From UBA4636 sp963650915 (lineage in GTDB: Bacteria > Bacillota > Clostridia > Christensenellales > Borkfalkiaceae), in NCBI GenBank assembly GCA_963650915.1, contig CAVJMJ010000006.1:1-64000 (forward strand): a stretch of 64,000 nucleotides of DNA. Direction: 5' to 3'. Position numbers and translations under genes: made by a program. Below, in pieces: positions 60,018-64,000 of the stretch (positions are counted from its first letter, which is position 1; the number at the start of each line of letters is the position of its first letter). The notes below the pieces were generated by a model that saw only the letters and a list, made by a program, of their open reading frames with translations, had not been told where the DNA came from and ran no database searches.

Positions 60018-60955
60018 TTGGTCTTTTCCTCCATCAAACTAAACAACACGCTGTCGGATAAAATCGTGCCGTTTACGTTGAAATTTAAGCTTTTTTCTAA
60101 TTTGTTTATTCTTTCTATTGCGCCGATAATCGACCCATAGCGCCACTTTTCGGTCGCTTTGTAGACTTCCTCGTACTCTTTCTCTTTTCTTCCTTCCGCT
60201 AAGTAAACGAGCATTTTCGATAACAATAATTTGGTTACGCCCATAAAATCGCTTAACGAAAGGTTCTTTAATTTGCCTGCGTATTCGGAAAGATTTTTGC
60301 CGTTCATGTTGACTAAAACGTCCGCGGAAAGATTTTTTACGTTTATAAGATCGTCCGACGAATAATACTTTTTAAGCCGTCCCATCTTGCCGTCGCAAAG
60401 TTTAACGGAAAGATCCAATCTTTCGCCGTCAAAGCCGAGTTTTTTTGCTTCCTTTAACAGCAAGTCTTCAGAAAAATCCCCTATTTCCACTATTTTGCTA
60501 CGAGATTTTATCGTCGGAAGCACCGCCACGGGTTTTGCGGTAGACATAAGTAAATGAACGTTTTTAGGCGGTTCTTCCACCGTCTTTAAAAGTTTGTTTT
60601 GGTACTGGTTCAGTTCCTCTATTTTTCTTACCACGAACAACCTTTTATCGAGTTCGAAGGGCTTAACCACGCTTTGGGCAATCAAATCGTCCGCAGAATC
60701 GGTTTTAAGTTTTCCTCCGTCCTTGGGATAAAAAGTAACGTCTGGGTGTTCGTTAGTGTCGATAAGTTTGCAAACACGGCAATCGTCGCAATACTCCATA
60801 TCGTCGCACATTATAAGTTTTGAAAGAATCTTCAAATACTCGTCGTGCATATCTCCGTCTTGGCAAACGACTAAATAGGCGTGGCTTAGTTTCCCCGCCT
60901 TTTTGTCCGATGAGATTATTTTATATGCGGAAGAATTTTTGACGAGTTCTTTCAT
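60002..60955 (-). CDS. holB: DNA polymerase III delta' subunit
   Basis: A 317-residue clamp-loader subunit. The zinc site is CDDMEYCDDCRVC (about 52-64), and NHAYLV-like start and KTVEEPPKNVHLLMSTAK follow. The P-loop is degenerate, as in delta'. A dispersed element is read in frame near residue 270 (KWRYGSIIGAI). Between tmk and ricT. Confidence 0.9.
   Translation of the reverse strand: MKELVKNSSAYKIISSDKKAGKLSHAYLVVCQDGDMHDEYLKILSKLIMCDDMEYCDDCRVCKLIDTNEHPDVTFYPKDGGKLKTDSADDLIAQSVVKPFELDKRLFVVRKIEELNQYQNKLLKTVEEPPKNVHLLMSTAKPVAVLPTIKSRSKIVEIGDFSEDLLLKEAKKLGFDGERLDLSVKLCDGKMGRLKKYYSSDDLINVKNLSADVLVNMNGKNLSEYAGKLKNLSLSDFMGVTKLLLSKMLVYLAEGRKEKEYEEVYKATEKWRYGSIIGAIERINKLEKSLNFNVNGTILSDSVLFSLMEEKTKWQKL
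60121..60150 (-). repeat. Dispersed palindromic element inside holB
   Basis: On the minus strand AAAGTGGCGCTATGGGTCG then ATTATCGGCGC, in frame as KWRYGSIIGAI. The frame is the same as for the copies in the acyltransferase and YfhO-like genes. Confidence 0.65.
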
Positions 60956-60965
60956 AAATATGCCT

Positions 60966-60990
60966 CTAATCGGCTTATAGCCCGACTTAT
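60966..60990. repeat. Dispersed palindromic element between tmk and holB
   Basis: On the minus strand AAGTCGGGCTATAAGCCG then ATTAG. It covers the tmk stop. Confidence 0.7.
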
Positions 60991-61613
60991 TGAATATATC
61001 CCTTGCTCTTTAAAAGGCTTAGAACGTTTTCGTGTATAGTTTTTGCGTCACGATGCGCGTCAACTGCGACGATTCTGTCAGGAAACTTTTCGATAAGATT
61101 TTTATAACCGCTGTACACCTTGTTATGAAAATCTATACCGGCAAGTTCCAACCTGTCACCGCCGTCGGCTCCGCCTTTACGCAAAAAAGAATGGTATGGA
61201 TCTATATCGAAAAATATCGTAAGATCGGGGACCGCGTTATCCATTGCGAATTTATTTGCCGAAGCCACGAAATCGTATCCTAAGCCCCTTGCGTAGGCTT
61301 GGTAAGCAAAGGAGGAATCGTAATATCTGTCAATGATAACGATTTTACCTTCTTTCAAAGCGGGCAACACCCGTTGTTTTAACAGTTGACAGCGGGATGC
61401 CGCATATAAAAGCGCCTCGGTTTCGTCAACCATTTCGGAATTGTTTTTGTCCAAAATGACCGAGCGGATTTTTTCGGAAATGTCCGTTCCGCCTGGTTCT
61501 CTTGCCATAATAAATGGTTGTTCGGTCTTTTCGAGGTATTCTTTTAAAAGTCTTACCTGAGTGCTTTTACCGCACCCCTCGCAACCTTCAAAGGTTATAA
61601 GTTTTCCGTTCAT
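60987..61613 (-). CDS. tmk: Thymidylate kinase
   Basis: A 208-residue dTMP kinase. P-loop FEGCEGCGKSTQ (residue 7), REPGGTDISEKIR, and DRYYDSSFAYQ. It makes dTDP for DNA synthesis. In operon with holB and ricT, 31 bp apart. Confidence 0.95.
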   Translation of the reverse strand: MNGKLITFEGCEGCGKSTQVRLLKEYLEKTEQPFIMAREPGGTDISEKIRSVILDKNNSEMVDETEALLYAASRCQLLKQRVLPALKEGKIVIIDRYYDSSFAYQAYARGLGYDFVASANKFAMDNAVPDLTIFFDIDPYHSFLRKGGADGGDRLELAGIDFHNKVYSGYKNLIEKFPDRIVAVDAHRDAKTIHENVLSLLKSKGYIQ

Positions 61614-61725
61614 AATCTACTTTTTACTTTGCAAAACGCCCGCCGTATATGCTACTTTGTCGGCACACCGCTCGGCATTTTACACATTTTTTATTACGAA
61701 AGCAAGCCTAAAATAAGCCAAAATA

Positions 61726-61756
61726 CGCCTATAACGGGCGTATAGGCGGACTTTTT
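61726..61756 (-). repeat. Dispersed element, probable greA terminator
   Basis: CGCCTATA and TATAGGCG form a perfect 8-bp stem around CGCCCGT-like loop; a short T-run follows on the minus strand. Confidence 0.75.
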
Positions 61757-62225
61757 AGTAATTGATTTCTTTTATCGTCAAGTCGTAATTTCCGCCGGGG
61801 GCTTCTACGGTAACCGTATCGCCGAGTTTTTTGCCGAGTAGTGCTTTACCGACGGCAGACTCGTTTGAAATCATATTGCTTGCGATATCGGCTTCCGCCG
61901 TACCTACGATACTGTAAACGACTTCTTCTTCCATGTCGTGGTCGTAAACTTTGATTTTGGAACCCATGGTAACGGTATTGTTGCCGTCGGTCTGTTCGTA
62001 GATTACCGCAACTTTCAATTGTGCTTCGATCTGTTCGATTTCGCCGGAAACTCTTGCAAGTTCGTTTTTAGCCGCATCGTATTCGGCGTTTTCGGAAAGG
62101 TCGCCGAACTCACGTGCGATTTTCAATCTTTCAACGACTTGAGGACGTTCGGTTTCGATAAGGTAATGTAACTTTTCTTCGAGTTTTTGTTTACCTTCTT
62201 GGCTTAAATATATTTTATTGTTCAT
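61755..62225 (-). CDS. greA: Transcription elongation factor GreA
   Basis: A 156-residue GreA. The coiled coil (YLIETERPQVVERLKIAREFGDLSENAEYDAAKNE-like, with the acidic tip DLSENAEYD) and C-terminal globular domain are complete. It rescues stalled RNA polymerase by stimulating cleavage of the transcript. Confidence 0.95.
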   Translation of the reverse strand: MNNKIYLSQEGKQKLEEKLHYLIETERPQVVERLKIAREFGDLSENAEYDAAKNELARVSGEIEQIEAQLKVAVIYEQTDGNNTVTMGSKIKVYDHDMEEEVVYSIVGTAEADIASNMISNESAVGKALLGKKLGDTVTVEAPGGNYDLTIKEINY

Positions 62226-62288
62226 ATTATACCTCTTTTCGTCTTTTAAACGGTATTGGTTATTAGTTGTTTTTAAGTGTAAAAACCG

Positions 62289-62317
62289 ATGATAACGGGC
62301 TTATAGCCCCATTTTTA
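62289..62317 (-). repeat. Dispersed palindromic element after alaS
   Basis: On the minus strand AAATGGGGCTATAAGCCCG then TTATCATCG. Confidence 0.8.
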
Positions 62318-62319
62318 TT

Positions 62320-62361
62320 TTTTAAAAATTTTAATTGCTTTTAAAATTTTTATTGCTTTTC
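62320..62361 (-). repeat. Echo of the alaS 3' end
   Basis: On the minus strand the coding end GAAAAGCAATAAAAATTTT recurs as TAAAAGCAATTAAAATTTT and a third, weaker unit. Confidence 0.55.
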
Positions 62362-64000
62362 TTCCAAAACGGCTTTGATTCTTCTTACCCCTGCCGATGA
62401 AGATTGTTCTTTTACGATACGGAACTCACCCAAATCGCCTGTGCGTTTTGCGTGCGGACCACCGCAGATTTCTTTGGAATATTCGCCCATGGTATATACT
62501 TTGACTTTGTCGCCGTAACGGGAATCGAAAACCCCTATCGCACCCGATTTTTTGGCTTCTTCCACGGTCATTTCTTCCATGGTAACGGGAACGTCTGCTT
62601 TGATGGCTTCGTTAACGAGTCTTTCCACCTCTTTGATTTCCTCTTGAGTCATGGGACGGTCGAAGTTAAAGTCGAAACGTAACCTTTCGGTAGTTATGTT
62701 ACTGCCTTTTTGCGATACAGAAGGATCGAGTACTTTCTTTAAAGCGGCTTGCATAAGGTGGGTTGCAGTGTGTAATTTAGCGGTGGTTTCGCTTTGATCG
62801 GCTAAACCGCCTTTAAACTTTTGCTCGCTCCCTACCGACGACTTTTTCTGATGTTCCGAAAAAGCGTTGTTGTATCCCTCGACGTCAACGGTAAAGCCTT
62901 GCTCTTTGGCAAGTTCCTGCGTTATTTCGAGGGGGAAGCCGAAAGTATCGTAAAGCCTGAAAGCCGTTTTTCCCGGGAAAACGTTGCCTTGAATATGGCT
63001 TACCACTTTATTGAATTCCTTTAATCCGTCCGACAAAGTCTTCGAGAATTTTTCTTCCTCTTTATTTAGTTCGGAATAAATTCTTTCGCAGTTATCGGTA
63101 AGTTCGGGATAGGCGTTTTTATATTTTTCGACGTAGCATTTTGCTATTTTCGACAAACTGCCTTCGGGGAGTTCTATGTTTCTGCCGAATCTCACCGCCC
63201 TACGTATCAAACGACGCAAAACGTAACCTTGGTCTACGTTTGAAGGCGCAATGCCTTTTACGTCGCCGATTAAAAAAGTAGCCGTCCTTACATGGTCGAG
63301 AATAATTCTGTAAGCCTTGGTAACCTCTTGGTTTTCGTCGTACTTTTTACCCGTCAAGGCAAAAATTTCGGCTTTTGCTTCGTCGAAAAGTTCGGTGTCG
63401 TAAACGCTTTCAACGCCGTTTAAAATGCACAAGGTGCGCTCTAAGCCCATACCCGTATCGACGTTTTTTTGTTTGAGTTTGGAATAAGTACCGTCTTCGT
63501 TTTTATAATACTGCATAAAAACGTTGTTCCAAATTTCAAGATATTTTCCGCAATCGCAAGCGGGAGAACATTCGGGCGAACATTTAGGCGTTCCCCTGTC
63601 TATGAACATTTCCGTATCGGGACCGCAAGGACCGGTTTTACCGGCAATCCACCAATTGTGCTTTTTGGGAAGATAGAAAATTTTATCTTCGGGGATTCCG
63701 AGTTCTTTCCATCTGTTTGCACTGCTTTCGTCCCTCGGGCAGTCCTCGTCGCCTTTAAACACGGTAACGGCAAGCCTTTCGACCGGGATGTTAAGGTAAT
63801 CTTTACCCGTCAAAAATTCAAAACTCCAACCGATGGATTCGTAGTTAAAATAATCGCCGAGCGACCAGTTGCCGAGCATTTCGAAGAAAGTAAGGTGGGA
63901 AAGGTCGCCGACCTCGTCGATATCACCCGTTCTTACGCACTTTTGTACGTCGGTAAGTCTTTTTCCCTCCGGGTGCTTTTCGCCCAAAAGATATGGTACG
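62350..64000 (-). CDS. alaS: Alanyl-tRNA synthetase, 5' end beyond the window, short C-terminal form
   Basis: The frame is open to the right edge, so the first ~55 residues are missing (it enters as VPYLLGEKHPEGKRL). Visible are the class II core, the tRNA domain, and the editing domain with HTATHLM (about 410 of the visible part) and CGGPHAKRTGDLG. The protein then stops, so the DHHA1/C-Ala region of the usual 870-residue form is absent; the full length would be about 600. Confidence 0.93.
   Translation of the reverse strand, partial: VPYLLGEKHPEGKRLTDVQKCVRTGDIDEVGDLSHLTFFEMLGNWSLGDYFNYESIGWSFEFLTGKDYLNIPVERLAVTVFKGDEDCPRDESSANRWKELGIPEDKIFYLPKKHNWWIAGKTGPCGPDTEMFIDRGTPKCSPECSPACDCGKYLEIWNNVFMQYYKNEDGTYSKLKQKNVDTGMGLERTLCILNGVESVYDTELFDEAKAEIFALTGKKYDENQEVTKAYRIILDHVRTATFLIGDVKGIAPSNVDQGYVLRRLIRRAVRFGRNIELPEGSLSKIAKCYVEKYKNAYPELTDNCERIYSELNKEEEKFSKTLSDGLKEFNKVVSHIQGNVFPGKTAFRLYDTFGFPLEITQELAKEQGFTVDVEGYNNAFSEHQKKSSVGSEQKFKGGLADQSETTAKLHTATHLMQAALKKVLDPSVSQKGSNITTERLRFDFNFDRPMTQEEIKEVERLVNEAIKADVPVTMEEMTVEEAKKSGAIGVFDSRYGDKVKVYTMGEYSKEICGGPHAKRTGDLGEFRIVKEQSSSAGVRRIKAVLEEKQ

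Overview
This window looks like the chromosome of an uncultured, mid-GC Firmicute of the class Clostridia. It encodes the forespore sigma factor SigG next to a YlmC/YmxH-type sporulation protein, a CotH-family protein, RicT/YaaT and a FeoA-FeoA-FeoB iron operon. Its promoters are consensus TTGACA/TATAAT and its ribosome sites are strong GGAGG sequences. Spore formation, or descent from spore formers, is inferred. The exact lineage cannot be fixed from the window alone.

Positions 1-840 carry no gene, only dispersed and tandem repeats. Positions 842-23872 form one block of ten genes, all on the minus strand. In transcription order it encodes an MBG-repeat lipoprotein, a VirD4/TraG coupling ATPase, a 2476-residue Ig-like surface protein, a small pilin-like membrane protein, a lipoprotein, a TrbL/VirB6-like polytopic protein, a VirB4 ATPase with a fused VirB3-like N-terminus, an ECF-type sigma factor, a 61-residue protein and a 1770-residue cytoplasmic-looking protein. 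Several genes overlap by a few bases. There is no relaxase, integrase or cell-wall hydrolase. The block is flanked by inverted copies of a composite repeat (about 83-290 and 24433-24676). It reads as a self-contained type IV secretion-like island with its own sigma factor. Its two last proteins share a short C-terminal motif and are candidate substrates.

Positions 23873-26476 are gene-poor: repeats, a tRNA-Ser(UGA) and a perfect 160-bp tandem repeat. From 26483 to the end lie ordinary chromosomal genes: YfhO-like, CotH, YlmC, SigG, a phosphodiesterase plus phosphoribosyltransferase pair, a cyclophilin lipoprotein, a YdjG / DUF1858 / YdjI-like trio, NadE, an AAA/DUF4143 ATPase, Feo genes, TetR, a VWA lipoprotein, two paralogous lipoproteins, MscL, ArgS, YchF, an acyltransferase plus glycosyltransferase pair, RsmI, a tRNA methyltransferase, ferredoxin, RicT-HolB-Tmk, GreA and a short AlaS that runs off the right edge.

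The most distinctive feature outside the island is repeat biology. A palindromic element of about 26 bp (core AAAGTCCGCCTATAAGCCCG and variants) occurs about twenty times between 24.4 and 62.3 kb. It often acts as, or sits beside, a terminator, and at least three copies are read in frame inside proteins. Several genes (nadE, ychF, mscL, the tRNA methyltransferase, alaS) have their last codons echoed as tandem repeats in the DNA just downstream. Two accessory gene cassettes (the AAA ATPase, and the lipoprotein pair) are each flanked by direct repeats built from these same intergenic modules, which suggests that such repeats act as recombination sites for gene gain and loss.
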